DNA of 64,000 nt from JACVRW01 sp963825345 (GTDB taxonomy: Bacteria > Actinomycetota > Thermoleophilia > Solirubrobacterales > Thermoleophilaceae): positions 62,001 to 126,000 of the forward strand of contig CAWGSQ010000005.1 in NCBI GenBank assembly GCA_963825345.1, in the 5' to 3' direction. Both the position numbers and the translations under genes were made by a program. Position 1 is the stretch's first letter, and each line of letters opens with the position of its first letter. Below the pieces are notes generated by a model. That model had not been told where the DNA came from, did no database searches, and saw only the letters and a program-made list of their open reading frames with translations. Positions 33,429 to 41,377 of the stretch are shown piece by piece.

Positions 33429-34154
33429 CTAAAGAAGCCGTTCCAGCTCTGCAAGCGCGGCGCGGGCCGCGAGCACGCCTCCGCCCGACCATTCGGGCGC
33501 CGCCTCGATTCGTATGACCATGTCCCGCTCCCGGCTGGGCTTTGGGGCCCGTACATCACCGAGGATGCTCTCGCCGAAGGGATTCGGCTTGGCGAGGGTC
33601 ACCGACATGCCGCTGTGAGCGAGTTCCTCCCTGACCTTCGCGGCGCGGTTGTCCCAGTCGATCAGGAGCTTCTCGGCGTCATTCGTGCGTCCGAGAGCCT
33701 CGCCGTGAAGCCGCAGGTTGAGCTTCCAGTCGTCGCCCTCGCTCATCACCGTCGGCGCGATCCGCTTGAGACTGTCGTAGAGATCGCCGTAGGCCTCCTT
33801 GGTGCCGAGGATCACGTCCGGCTCGGCGGCCTCCGTTGCGGCGAGGTCGAGCTTCGTGATCGGCGGCACCACCTCCACGCCCTTCGCCTGCGAGCGCAGG
33901 TAGTCCGGGAGGCGGCCGCCAGGGAGCGCGGCCCGCACCGGCTGGACGCCGAGAGCGAGCGCGTCGCCGAGCGTGTCGGCGCTCAGCGTCATCGGCCGCT
34001 CGGCCACGCCGGGGACCTTGGTGCCGGTGAGCGGGTCGAGTGCGTGCTGCACCTTGAGGGGGCGCTGGGTCTCCCTCGACTCGTCGAAGCCGGACTCCTG
34101 GCAGCCCGCGAGCGCCGCCACGACCGCAAGGGCTATGAGAAGGCGTCCGCGCAC
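33429..34154 (-). CDS. Orphan periplasmic-binding-like lipoprotein (FecB/BtuF type)
   Basis: 241 residues. The lipobox L-A-G-C puts the lipidated cysteine at Cys18. The N-terminal lobe has the FecB-type pattern (L-G-D-A-L-A-L-G-V-Q-P-V, then E-P-D-V-I-L-G). The C-terminal lobe is about 60 residues shorter than in siderophore/B12-binding proteins and ends soon after a V-I-R-I-E-A-A-P segment. No permease or ATPase gene is adjacent, so it may be degenerate or serve a distant transporter. It is divergent from miaA by 20 bases. Confidence 0.7.
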   Translation of the reverse strand: MRGRLLIALAVVAALAGCQESGFDESRETQRPLKVQHALDPLTGTKVPGVAERPMTLSADTLGDALALGVQPVRAALPGGRLPDYLRSQAKGVEVVPPITKLDLAATEAAEPDVILGTKEAYGDLYDSLKRIAPTVMSEGDDWKLNLRLHGEALGRTNDAEKLLIDWDNRAAKVREELAHSGMSVTLAKPNPFGESILGDVRAPKPSRERDMVIRIEAAPEWSGGGVLAARAALAELERLL

Positions 34155-34174
34155 GAGCGGTATTACTAGCGATC

Positions 34175-35086
34175 GTGGCTAGCTCGGAGCCCCTGATAGC
34201 GATCTTCGGCCCCACGGGGGTCGGCAAGACCGCCGTTGCCATCGAGATCGCCGAGCGCCTGCGCGAGCGGGGGGAGGACCCCGTGGCGATCTCGGCCGAT
34301 GCCCTTCAGGTGTACCGCGGCCTCGAGATCCTCACCGGCGCGGCCACGGCTGAGGAGCGCGAGCGGCTCGAGCACCGGCTGCTGTCCTTCGTGCCGATCA
34401 CAGAGACGTTCTCCGCCGGGCAGTTCGCGACCCTGGCGCACGCCCAGATCGACGCCGCGCTCGCCGAGGGACGGCGCCCGATCGTGGTGGGCGGCACCGG
34501 CCTCTACCTGCAGGCCGCGCTCACCGACCTGGAGCTGCGCCCGCCGCCGCCGCCGGGGGTGCGCGAGCGCATCGTCGCCGAGCTCGAGGCGCGCGGCCCC
34601 GCGGCCCTCCACGCCGAGCTCGCGGAGCGGGCGCCCGAGGCTGCCGAGGGGGTGGACCCGGGCGACCGCACGCGGATCGTGCGGGCACTCGAGCTGCTCG
34701 AGATGGGGGAGGAGCCGGCGCCGGTGGGGGATGCGTCGCGGCTCTGGACGGCCGAGCTGCGCCGGCCGACCGTCCTCTGCGGGCTCACCATGGAGCGCGA
34801 GCGTCTCTACGAGCGGATCGACGCGCGCGTGGATGCCATGCTCGCGGCCGGCGCGGGGGAGGAGGTGCGCCGCGCGGACGCCGCCGGTGCCTCGCCGACC
34901 GCGCGCAAGGCGCTCGGGTTCGAGGAGCTCCTGCGCGGTGATCCGGATGCGATGAAGCGCCGGACGCGCAACTACGCAAAGCGCCAGCTCACCTGGATGC
35001 GCAGGCTCGAGGGCGCCAATCTGCTTGACGCGGAGGCCGATCCTGCCGGTAGGGTGGTCAGTCTTACCCCTGAGGAGGACTCGTGA
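34175..35086 (+). CDS. miaA: tRNA dimethylallyltransferase
   Basis: 303 residues. The P-loop is G-P-T-G-V-G-K-T near 10-17, the substrate loop reads S-A-D-A-L-Q-V-Y, and V-V-G-G-T-G-L-Y-L near 103-111 is the family motif. It transfers a dimethylallyl group to A37 of tRNAs reading U-starting codons, making the MiaB substrate. The GTG start is 20 bases from the divergent lipoprotein gene. The stop overlaps the next gene's GTG by four bases. Confidence 0.95.
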   Translation: MASSEPLIAIFGPTGVGKTAVAIEIAERLRERGEDPVAISADALQVYRGLEILTGAATAEERERLEHRLLSFVPITETFSAGQFATLAHAQIDAALAEGRRPIVVGGTGLYLQAALTDLELRPPPPPGVRERIVAELEARGPAALHAELAERAPEAAEGVDPGDRTRIVRALELLEMGEEPAPVGDASRLWTAELRRPTVLCGLTMERERLYERIDARVDAMLAAGAGEEVRRADAAGASPTARKALGFEELLRGDPDAMKRRTRNYAKRQLTWMRRLEGANLLDAEADPAGRVVSLTPEEDS

Positions 35087-37530
35087 AGCGCTTCGTCGTA
35101 GCGGCCATGATGGCCGCTTGTTGTTTGGCCGTCGCCGCCCCTGCCCATGCCGTCCGTGACTACTCGAGCACGGCGCTCAACATCATCCCGTCGGGTCAGT
35201 GGGGAGCCGTGCCGCCGCCGAAGCAGGCGAACGACCAGGCCAAGATGTACGACGCGCTCACGCCGCTCTTCGACGACGTGACGAAGGCGGACCTCCTCCG
35301 CAACTTCAAGTCCGAGAAGCTCGGGATCAAGAAGCAGGGACGCATGCGCCGCGAGCGCGTGCCGCGCAAGGGCGTGCGCATCTTCCGCGACAAGTTCAAC
35401 GTGCCGCACATCTACGGCCGTACGAACGACGACGTGACCTGGGGCGCGGGGTGGGCGGTCGCCCATGACCGCGAGCTGCTGCTCGAGCAGGCGCGCTACA
35501 ACGCCCGCGTCGCGGTCGTCGACGCGCCGGGCCTCAGCGCGATCGGACTCGTGGTGGGCTTGAAGACCTTCAAGCCGAGCTCGCAGACGGAGCGCGAGCT
35601 TGCCAAGGAGGTCGGGAAGCTGAAGAAGTACGGCAAGCGCGGCCGCCAGCTGCTGCACGACATGGCCGTGTACGTGAAGGGCGTGAATGCCTTTTACAAG
35701 TCGACCAAGAAGCTGAACAACCCGATCAAGCCGTGGACGGTCCGTGACGTGATCGCCTTCAACGCGATCAAGAGCCAGCTCTTCGGCCAGGGCGGCGGCG
35801 GCGAGGTGGATGCCGCGCAGATGCTCGACGGGCTTCAGGACTCGCTCGGGGCGGACAGGGGACTGTCCGTATGGAACGACCTGCGCATGCGCCAGGATCC
35901 TGAGACCCCGGTCTCGATCAAGAAGAGCTTCCCCTACGGCCCCGCGAGTTCGGACCGCAGCGGGAACGTCGTGCTCGACAACGGCTCGTTCCAGCGCGTG
36001 CCCGTGCCCGGAGTGGCCGCCTCGAAGGCCGCGCAGGGCGAGTTCCGCGGCCACGCCAGCAACGTGCTGATGGTGGCAGGCAAGCGCTCGAAGTCCGGGC
36101 ATCCGCTGTTCGTCGGCGGCCCGCAGATCGGCTACTTCTATCCAGGCCTGACGCTCGAGATGGACCTGCACGGCCCGGGCTGGAACGCACGTGGTGCAAC
36201 GTCCGCGCCGTTCCCCGGTTACATCCTGATCGGGCGGCGCGAGGACTTCGTCTGGACGCTCACCTCGGCGGGCGCGGACATCGTGGACATCTACGTCGAG
36301 ACGCTCTGCGGCGGAAGCGACACCAAGTACCTGTACCGCGGGCAGTGCCTCGACATGAAGCACTTCAACGCCGGCACGCTCGACAACCAGACCGTGGAGT
36401 TCAACAGCACCGTGCACGGACCGGTTGTGGGCTACGCGACCGTCGAAGGCCGCCGCGTGGCGGTCTCGCGCAAGCGCTCGAGCTACCTGCTCGACGGCGT
36501 CGACCTGCTGCTGTTCCAGCAGCTCACGCGTGGCAAGGTGCCGAACGCGAAGGCATTCCTGAAGGCGGCGGCCATTTCGCCGCAGACCTTCAACACGTTC
36601 TACGCGGACAGCAAGCAGGTCGCACAGATCACGACCGGGAGGCTGCCGCTGCGGCCGGCGAGCGTGGACGCAGGGCTCCCGACCGACGGCCAGGGCCAGC
36701 ACGAGTGGCGCGGCTTCCTGAAGGCCAAGGCGCACCCGCAGGGGATCCAGAACGGCGGGGTGCTGAACAACTGGAACAACAAGCCGGCGAGCGGGTTCCC
36801 CGCGGCTGACGATCAGTGGTCGTACGGGTCGATCGGGCGCGTCGACCTGCTGAACGACAACACCGCGAAGGTGAAGAAGCACACGCTTGCCACGCTCACC
36901 GGTGCGATGAACGCCGCGGCGACGCAGGACGTGCGCGCGATGAAGTTCGTGCCGCTGCTGGCACGGCTGCTGAAGGGCGGCACGTCCCCGAGCGCTCGCG
37001 CGACGCGCATGCTCGAGCTGCTCGAGGAATGGCGGGCGAAGGGCGGAAGCCGACTTGACCGCGACCTCGACGGCAAGATCGACGACCCGGGCGCCGCGAT
37101 CCTCGATACCGCTTGGAACCGGCTCGCCGATGCTGCGATGACGCCGGTGCTCGGCAAGCCGCTCGCCGATCAGCTCGGCAGCACGCTCCACAGCCGCTAT
37201 GACCTGCCGCCGAGCGGCCAGTTCGGCGGCTGGCACATGTACATGAGCAAGGACATGCGCTCGCTCCTGGGCGAGTCCGTGAAGGGCGCGTTCGCCAACC
37301 GCTACTGCGGCAATGGCGACGTGAACGTCTGCCGGGCCGCGCTGTGGGCGGCGCTCGAGTCCGCTGGCGTGGAGCTGGAGGCGGCCCAGGGCGGCGACCC
37401 GGCCGCCTGGCGCGCGGACGCAACCCGCGAGCGGATCAGCTTCGCTCCGGGCCTGCTCAGCCACACGATTCGCTACACGAACAGGCCGAGCGGAATCCAG
37501 CAGGTCATCGAGTTCTCAGGCCACCGCTGA
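35083..37530 (+). CDS. Secreted penicillin-acylase-like Ntn hydrolase
   Basis: 815 residues. A signal peptide (A-A-M-M-A-A-C-C-L-A-V-A-A-P-A-H-A, cleaved near 23) leads to an alpha chain. Ser326 in A-S-N-V-L-M-V is the expected autoproteolytic N-terminal nucleophile of the beta chain, followed by the G-G-P-Q-I-G-Y motif at about 345-351, as in S45 acylases (penicillin or acyl-homoserine-lactone acylases). Substrate is unknown; related exported acylases cleave side chains of amides or lactone signals. The GTG start overlaps miaA by four bases, after a GAGGAGGA site. Confidence 0.85.
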   Translation: MKRFVVAAMMAACCLAVAAPAHAVRDYSSTALNIIPSGQWGAVPPPKQANDQAKMYDALTPLFDDVTKADLLRNFKSEKLGIKKQGRMRRERVPRKGVRIFRDKFNVPHIYGRTNDDVTWGAGWAVAHDRELLLEQARYNARVAVVDAPGLSAIGLVVGLKTFKPSSQTERELAKEVGKLKKYGKRGRQLLHDMAVYVKGVNAFYKSTKKLNNPIKPWTVRDVIAFNAIKSQLFGQGGGGEVDAAQMLDGLQDSLGADRGLSVWNDLRMRQDPETPVSIKKSFPYGPASSDRSGNVVLDNGSFQRVPVPGVAASKAAQGEFRGHASNVLMVAGKRSKSGHPLFVGGPQIGYFYPGLTLEMDLHGPGWNARGATSAPFPGYILIGRREDFVWTLTSAGADIVDIYVETLCGGSDTKYLYRGQCLDMKHFNAGTLDNQTVEFNSTVHGPVVGYATVEGRRVAVSRKRSSYLLDGVDLLLFQQLTRGKVPNAKAFLKAAAISPQTFNTFYADSKQVAQITTGRLPLRPASVDAGLPTDGQGQHEWRGFLKAKAHPQGIQNGGVLNNWNNKPASGFPAADDQWSYGSIGRVDLLNDNTAKVKKHTLATLTGAMNAAATQDVRAMKFVPLLARLLKGGTSPSARATRMLELLEEWRAKGGSRLDRDLDGKIDDPGAAILDTAWNRLADAAMTPVLGKPLADQLGSTLHSRYDLPPSGQFGGWHMYMSKDMRSLLGESVKGAFANRYCGNGDVNVCRAALWAALESAGVELEAAQGGDPAAWRADATRERISFAPGLLSHTIRYTNRPSGIQQVIEFSGHR

Positions 37531-37839
37531 GGCGCGCGCCTCGCCGCGCCTGACCCAGCGCTCGAGGTCGCCGTCGTCGGCGGTGACCTCGGGCGTCACG
37601 AGCAGCCAGCCCTTCATGGGCCGTCCCTTCATGTCCGCGCGGCGGACGCCGGGCTGGGACTCGAGTGCCCCTGCGTCGGCCGGGTCCACGCGCACGAGCA
37701 GCTCGTCTCCCATGACCGCGCATGCCATCTTTTCGGCAACCAGGAAGCAGATTCCCCCGAACATCCTGCGCTCGTCAACGTCGGAGCGGGCGTCGAGCAA
37801 CCCGCGAATTCGCTCTGCCAGACCCTCGTCGAATGCCAT
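37516..37839 (-). CDS. TfoX N-terminal-domain protein
   Basis: 107 residues: R-R-M-F-G-G-I-C-F-L-V near residue 24-34 and R-R-A-D-M-K-G-R-P-M-K-G-W-L-L-V are the hallmarks of the TfoX_N family. In Gammaproteobacteria the longer TfoX controls competence; single-domain actinobacterial members have no known role. It converges on the acylase gene with a 15-base overlap and is divergent from the ArsR gene. Confidence 0.85.
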   Translation of the reverse strand: MAFDEGLAERIRGLLDARSDVDERRMFGGICFLVAEKMACAVMGDELLVRVDPADAGALESQPGVRRADMKGRPMKGWLLVTPEVTADDGDLERWVRRGEARASAVA

Positions 37840-37859
37840 GCGGGCAGCGTAGCAACATT

Positions 37860-37892
37860 TAAGTTGACACTTACGTTAGGACATGCTTACAT
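37860..37892 (+). promoter_or_regulatory. Promoter and candidate operator of the ArsR-SRPBCC pair
   Basis: TTGACA at 37864-37869 and TTACAT at 37887-37892 are separated by exactly 17 bases, a near-consensus housekeeping promoter that stands out in this GC-rich sequence. The inverted repeat TAAGT-N4-ACTTA at 37860-37873 covers the -35 box, a good position for autorepression by ArsR. Confidence 0.65.
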
Positions 37893-37902
37893 AGATCCCG
37901 TA

Positions 37903-38226
37903 ATGGAAGCCGCCCTCAAGGCAATCGCTGCGCCGCATCGGCGCCAGATCCTGTCGCTCGTACGCGACGAGGAGCTCTCGGCGGGCGAGATAGCAGGCCA
38001 CTTCGACGTGACGCGGCCGGCGGTCTCGCAGCACCTGGGCGTATTGAAGGAGGCCGGACTCGTGGACGAGCGGCGCAACGGCACCAGGCGCCTGTACCGC
38101 GCGCGCCCGGAGGGCCTCCAGCCGGTCAGGGAGTTCCTCGAGCAGTTCTGGGACGAGCGGCTTGATGCGCTGAAGCGCGAGGCGGAGATCGAAGAAAGGA
38201 AGAAGCAAGATGGAAGCCAGCACTGA
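37903..38226 (+). CDS. ArsR-family transcriptional regulator
   Basis: 107 residues from the ATG at 37903. The winged helix shows A-A-P-H-R-R-Q-I-L-S-L, the recognition helix V-T-R-P-A-V-S-Q-H-L-G-V-L, and the wing R-R-N-G-T-R-R-L-Y. No cysteine metal site is present, which fits the ArsR group that pairs with AHSA1/SRPBCC proteins rather than metal sensors. It overlaps the SRPBCC gene by 17 bases, and a strong promoter with an inverted repeat lies 11 bases upstream. Confidence 0.92.
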   Translation: MEAALKAIAAPHRRQILSLVRDEELSAGEIAGHFDVTRPAVSQHLGVLKEAGLVDERRNGTRRLYRARPEGLQPVREFLEQFWDERLDALKREAEIEERKKQDGSQH

Positions 38227-38671
38227 CACCGCAGTCCGGCGCGAGATCGCGATTGCGGCAAGCCCGGAGACGATCTGGGAGTTCCTCGTGGATCCCGAGA
38301 AGGCCACGCGCTGGATGGGCAGGTCGGCGTCCTTCGACCCGCGGCCCGGTGGCGAGTATCGAGTTGAGGTGATTTCCGGCAACGTGGCCGCAGGCGAGTT
38401 CGTGGAGCTGGACCCGCCGCACCGGCTCGTCTGGACCTGGGGCTGGGAGCCCGGGACCCCGATGCCCGTGGCAGCCGGCTCGACGACCATCGAGGTGGAG
38501 CTGGTGCCGGACGGCGATGGCACGCTGCTCCGCTTCACGCACAGCGGTCTGCCAGACGCGGACGCCGCCCAGGCGCACGCGCACGGCTGGGACCACTACC
38601 TGGAGCGCCTCGCGGTCGTCGCCCGCGGAGACGACCCCGGCCGCGACACCTGGCTCGACGACAAGACGTAG
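38210..38671 (+). CDS. SRPBCC (AHSA1-like) protein
   Basis: 153 residues with the START/AHSA1 helix-grip fold: I-A-A-S-P-E-T-I-W-E-F-L near 17-28, then A-T-R-W-M-G, R-L-V-W-T-W-G-W, and the C-terminal H-G-W-D-H-Y-L-E-R-L helix. Such proteins bind hydrophobic ligands; in the ArsR-linked group the ligand and purpose are unknown. Cotranscribed with the ArsR regulator by overlap. Confidence 0.9.
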   Translation: MEASTDTAVRREIAIAASPETIWEFLVDPEKATRWMGRSASFDPRPGGEYRVEVISGNVAAGEFVELDPPHRLVWTWGWEPGTPMPVAAGSTTIEVELVPDGDGTLLRFTHSGLPDADAAQAHAHGWDHYLERLAVVARGDDPGRDTWLDDKT

Positions 38672-38704
38672 GGCCTGCGCAGGGCTTGCGTAGAGTCCGG
38701 CGCC

Positions 38705-39550
38705 GTGCACTTCGAGAAGTGGCAGGCGCTGGGCAACGACTATGTGATCGTCGAGGAACGTGAGCTGCCGTTCGAGCTGACTCCCGGGCGCGTGCGCGCG
38801 ATCTGCGCTCCTCACACCGGGATCGGCTCGGACGGAGTTCTCCTGATCAGGGAGACCGACGAGCCGGAGTTCGTGGCCGAGGTGCGCATCTACAACCCGG
38901 ACGGCTCCGAGGCCGAGCTGTCGGGGAACGGCGTGCGCCAGGCCGTGATGTATCTGCGCCGCAAAGGCTGGACCGACGAGGACAGCTTCTCCGTGCGCAC
39001 CGCCGCCGGCGAGATCCGCCCGCGCATCCACGGCGACCTCTGCACGATGGACATCGGCCGCGCGCGCCTGCGCGCCGAGGCCGACTTCCCAAGCGGTGGC
39101 GACGATGGCACCGGCACGCTCGAGTCCGGCAGTCGTGAGTTCGCCTTTCAGTTCGTCCAGGTGGGCAATCCGCAGGTGGCGATCGAGGTCACAGATGGGC
39201 TCGAGGAGCTCGTGCTCGAGCGCTACGGCCCCTACATCGAGCAGAGCCCGCTGTTCCCCAACCGCACGAACGTGTCGTTCTGGCAGCGCACCGGCGACGC
39301 CGAGATCCGCGCACGCATCTTCGAGCGCGGGGTGGGGGAGACGATGTCTTCGGGCACCGGCGCCACGGGCGCGGCTGTGGCAGCCCACCTGCGCGGCGTC
39401 GAGAGCCCGGTGACGGTGGTGCTCGACGGCGGAGAGCTCGTCGTGGAGGTGGGCGAGGACCTGAACGTGAACCTGACCGGCTGGGCGCGACCCGTGTACG
39501 CCGGCACCCTGAGCGAGGAATTCCTGAAGGAGCTGAATGCAACCGAGTAG
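38705..39550 (+). CDS. dapF: Diaminopimelate epimerase homologue lacking both catalytic cysteines
   Basis: 281 residues with full DapF architecture: Q-A-L-G-N-D-Y near 8-14, T-G-I-G-S-D-G near 38-44, N-P-D-G-S-E-A-E, V-G-N-P-Q, P-N-R-T-N-V-S-F and E-R-G-V-G-E-T. The two acid/base cysteines of the two-base mechanism (Cys73 and Cys217 in H. influenzae DapF) are Ser73 (L-S-G-N-G) and Ser216 (S-S-G-T-G); the codons are TCG in both places. Normal DapF converts LL-DAP to meso-DAP. The neighbouring aminotransferase overlaps by 14 bases. Activity as an ordinary epimerase is doubtful. Confidence 0.85.
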   Translation: MHFEKWQALGNDYVIVEERELPFELTPGRVRAICAPHTGIGSDGVLLIRETDEPEFVAEVRIYNPDGSEAELSGNGVRQAVMYLRRKGWTDEDSFSVRTAAGEIRPRIHGDLCTMDIGRARLRAEADFPSGGDDGTGTLESGSREFAFQFVQVGNPQVAIEVTDGLEELVLERYGPYIEQSPLFPNRTNVSFWQRTGDAEIRARIFERGVGETMSSGTGATGAAVAAHLRGVESPVTVVLDGGELVVEVGEDLNVNLTGWARPVYAGTLSEEFLKELNATE

Positions 39551-40694
39551 CCGACTGGACCGCCTGCCCCCGTACCTGTTCGCCGAGCTGGAGCGGAAGA
39601 TCAGGGAGAAGAAGGCGGCAGGAGTGGACGTGATCAGCCTCGGAATCGGCGATCCCGACACGGCGACGCCGCAGCCGGTGATCGAGGCCCTGGCCGCCGC
39701 GGCAAGCGACCCGGGCACGCACCAGTACCCCTCGAACCGCGGGCGCCCGGAGCTCCGCGAGGCCTTCGCGCGCTTCTACGAGCGCCGCTTCGGCGTGACG
39801 CTCGACCCGGAAACCGAGGTGATCCCCGCGCTCGGGGCGAAGGAGTGCGTGTTCAACCTCAACCTCGCCTTCCTCGACCCGGACAGCGTGGCGCTGGCGG
39901 CAGACCCGGGCTATCCGGTCTACACCGGCGGCCCGCTGCTCGCGGGCGCGGAGGCGGTGCTGATGCCGCTGCTCCCGGAGCGCGGCTTCGCACCCGATCT
40001 CGACGCCGTCGGCGGCGACGTGGCGGAGCGCGCACGGCTCCTCTACCTGAACTACCCGAACAACCCGACCGGCGCGATCGTGCCAGACGGGCTGTTCGAG
40101 CGCGCGGTGGAGTTCGGGCAGGAACACGACGTGCTGATCGTGCACGACGCGTCCTACACCGAGACGACCTTCGACGGCTACGTGGCGCCGAGCTTCCTGG
40201 AGACGCCGGGGGCGAAGGACGTCGGCGTGGAGGTGTTCTCGCTCTCGAAGGGCTGGAACATGACCGGCTGGCGCACGGCGGCGATCGTGGGCAACGCCGA
40301 GGCGGTGGCGGCCTACTGGAAGCTGAAGACGAACATCGACTCCGGCGTGTTCGAGGCGGTGCAGCTGGCCGCGGCCGCCGCCCTGGACGCCGGGGCGCCT
40401 GCGGAGATGAGCGAGATCTACCAGCGCCGCCGCGACCTCGTCTGCGGCGCGCTGGCCGAGATCGGCGTGGACGTGACGCCGCCGAAGGGCACGATCTACG
40501 TCTGGGCGCCGGTCCCGGAGGGGCACACCTCGGCGTCCTATTGCGAGCTGGTGCTCGAGGAGTCAGGCGTTGTCGTCTCGCCCGGCGGCTCCTACGGCCC
40601 GAACGGCGAGGGCTTCTTCCGCATCTCGCTCACCGTCCCGGACGAGCGCCTGGCCGAGGCCGTCGAGCGCCTGCGCGGAAGCCTCGGGGGATAG
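39537..40694 (+). CDS. Class I/II aminotransferase, LL-diaminopimelate aminotransferase-like
   Basis: 385 residues. PLP motifs: Y-P-N-N-P-T-G-A near 175-182, the Schiff-base lysine in S-L-S-K-G-W-N-M-T-G-W-R near 237-248, and a C-terminal Arg in F-F-R-I-S-L. The sequence resembles DapL-type enzymes, which make LL-DAP directly from tetrahydrodipicolinate, and its overlap with dapF supports that. Aspartate or other substrates cannot be excluded without phylogeny. The ATG is inside the end of dapF. Confidence 0.8.
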   Translation: MQPSSRLDRLPPYLFAELERKIREKKAAGVDVISLGIGDPDTATPQPVIEALAAAASDPGTHQYPSNRGRPELREAFARFYERRFGVTLDPETEVIPALGAKECVFNLNLAFLDPDSVALAADPGYPVYTGGPLLAGAEAVLMPLLPERGFAPDLDAVGGDVAERARLLYLNYPNNPTGAIVPDGLFERAVEFGQEHDVLIVHDASYTETTFDGYVAPSFLETPGAKDVGVEVFSLSKGWNMTGWRTAAIVGNAEAVAAYWKLKTNIDSGVFEAVQLAAAAALDAGAPAEMSEIYQRRRDLVCGALAEIGVDVTPPKGTIYVWAPVPEGHTSASYCELVLEESGVVVSPGGSYGPNGEGFFRISLTVPDERLAEAVERLRGSLGG

Positions 40695-41377
40695 TGCACT
40701 ACTGCGGGATCGTCTCGATGCAGGACGCCCTCCAGCTGGCGATGCTCGAGGAGGTGCGCGCCTCCGAGCCGCCGATTGGGTTGAGCGCGATCTTCTTCGA
40801 GCCCGGGTCGGCGGACCAGGTGGCGGCGGAGCTGCGCTCGCTCGGCGAGGTGGTGGTTGCCGTGGGGGCACCCCTGTCTGGACGCCAGCCCGAGCTGGAG
40901 CGCCGCGGCGTGCCGCCGCTGCGGGAGAGTCCCGAGGCCGGTCGGCTGGTGGAGCTGCTCGACCTCCCGGTGTTCGCCCCTGGCGACGATCACGACCTGC
41001 AGGGACCGGTGCCCGACGGGGCATTTCACGAATACCCGCTGTTCGAGACGCACCCGGACGGGGTCTTCTACGCCCTCCAGGGAGGGCGGCTGCCGGCCAA
41101 GCGCCACCCGTTCGGGATGCAGATGCGAATCGACGAGCTCCATGACGACCGGATAACGGATGAGGGCGGCGACCTGTGGCACCGCCGCATCGAGGAGATC
41201 GACGCCGCGGCGTGCGCGCTGAGCGCCCACCGCTACGCCGTCGGCCACGCCTTCTGGCTCGCCGATTCCGACGACGGCGCGCTGGTGTTGCCGGGCACCG
41301 GTCTCCCGCAGGGCTCCGCGCGCCAGGGTGTCGTGCCTCTCGTGGAGCGGCTTCAGCTGCCGCCCGAGGGCGGCTAG
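40694..41377 (+). CDS. Conserved hypothetical protein, DUF429-like
   Basis: 227 residues from the GTG at 40694, which shares its G with the aminotransferase stop; an ATG at 40718 is an alternative. V-V-V-A-V-G-A-P-L-S-G-R near 54-65 and the R-H-P-F-G-M-Q-M-R-I-D-E-L and R-I-E-E-I-D-A-A-A-C-A-L-S-A-H-R-Y-A stretches resemble DUF429 (predicted RNase H-fold nuclease) proteins. Several acidic residues are conserved-looking, but I cannot name the active site. It converges with the next gene by four bases. Confidence 0.55.
   Translation: MHYCGIVSMQDALQLAMLEEVRASEPPIGLSAIFFEPGSADQVAAELRSLGEVVVAVGAPLSGRQPELERRGVPPLRESPEAGRLVELLDLPVFAPGDDHDLQGPVPDGAFHEYPLFETHPDGVFYALQGGRLPAKRHPFGMQMRIDELHDDRITDEGGDLWHRRIEEIDAAACALSAHRYAVGHAFWLADSDDGALVLPGTGLPQGSARQGVVPLVERLQLPPEGG

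Noticed and set aside
34972..37464. 830-codon minus-strand frame
   Set aside because: Antisense to the penicillin-acylase-like gene, which has a signal peptide and catalytic Ser; no motif in the shadow.
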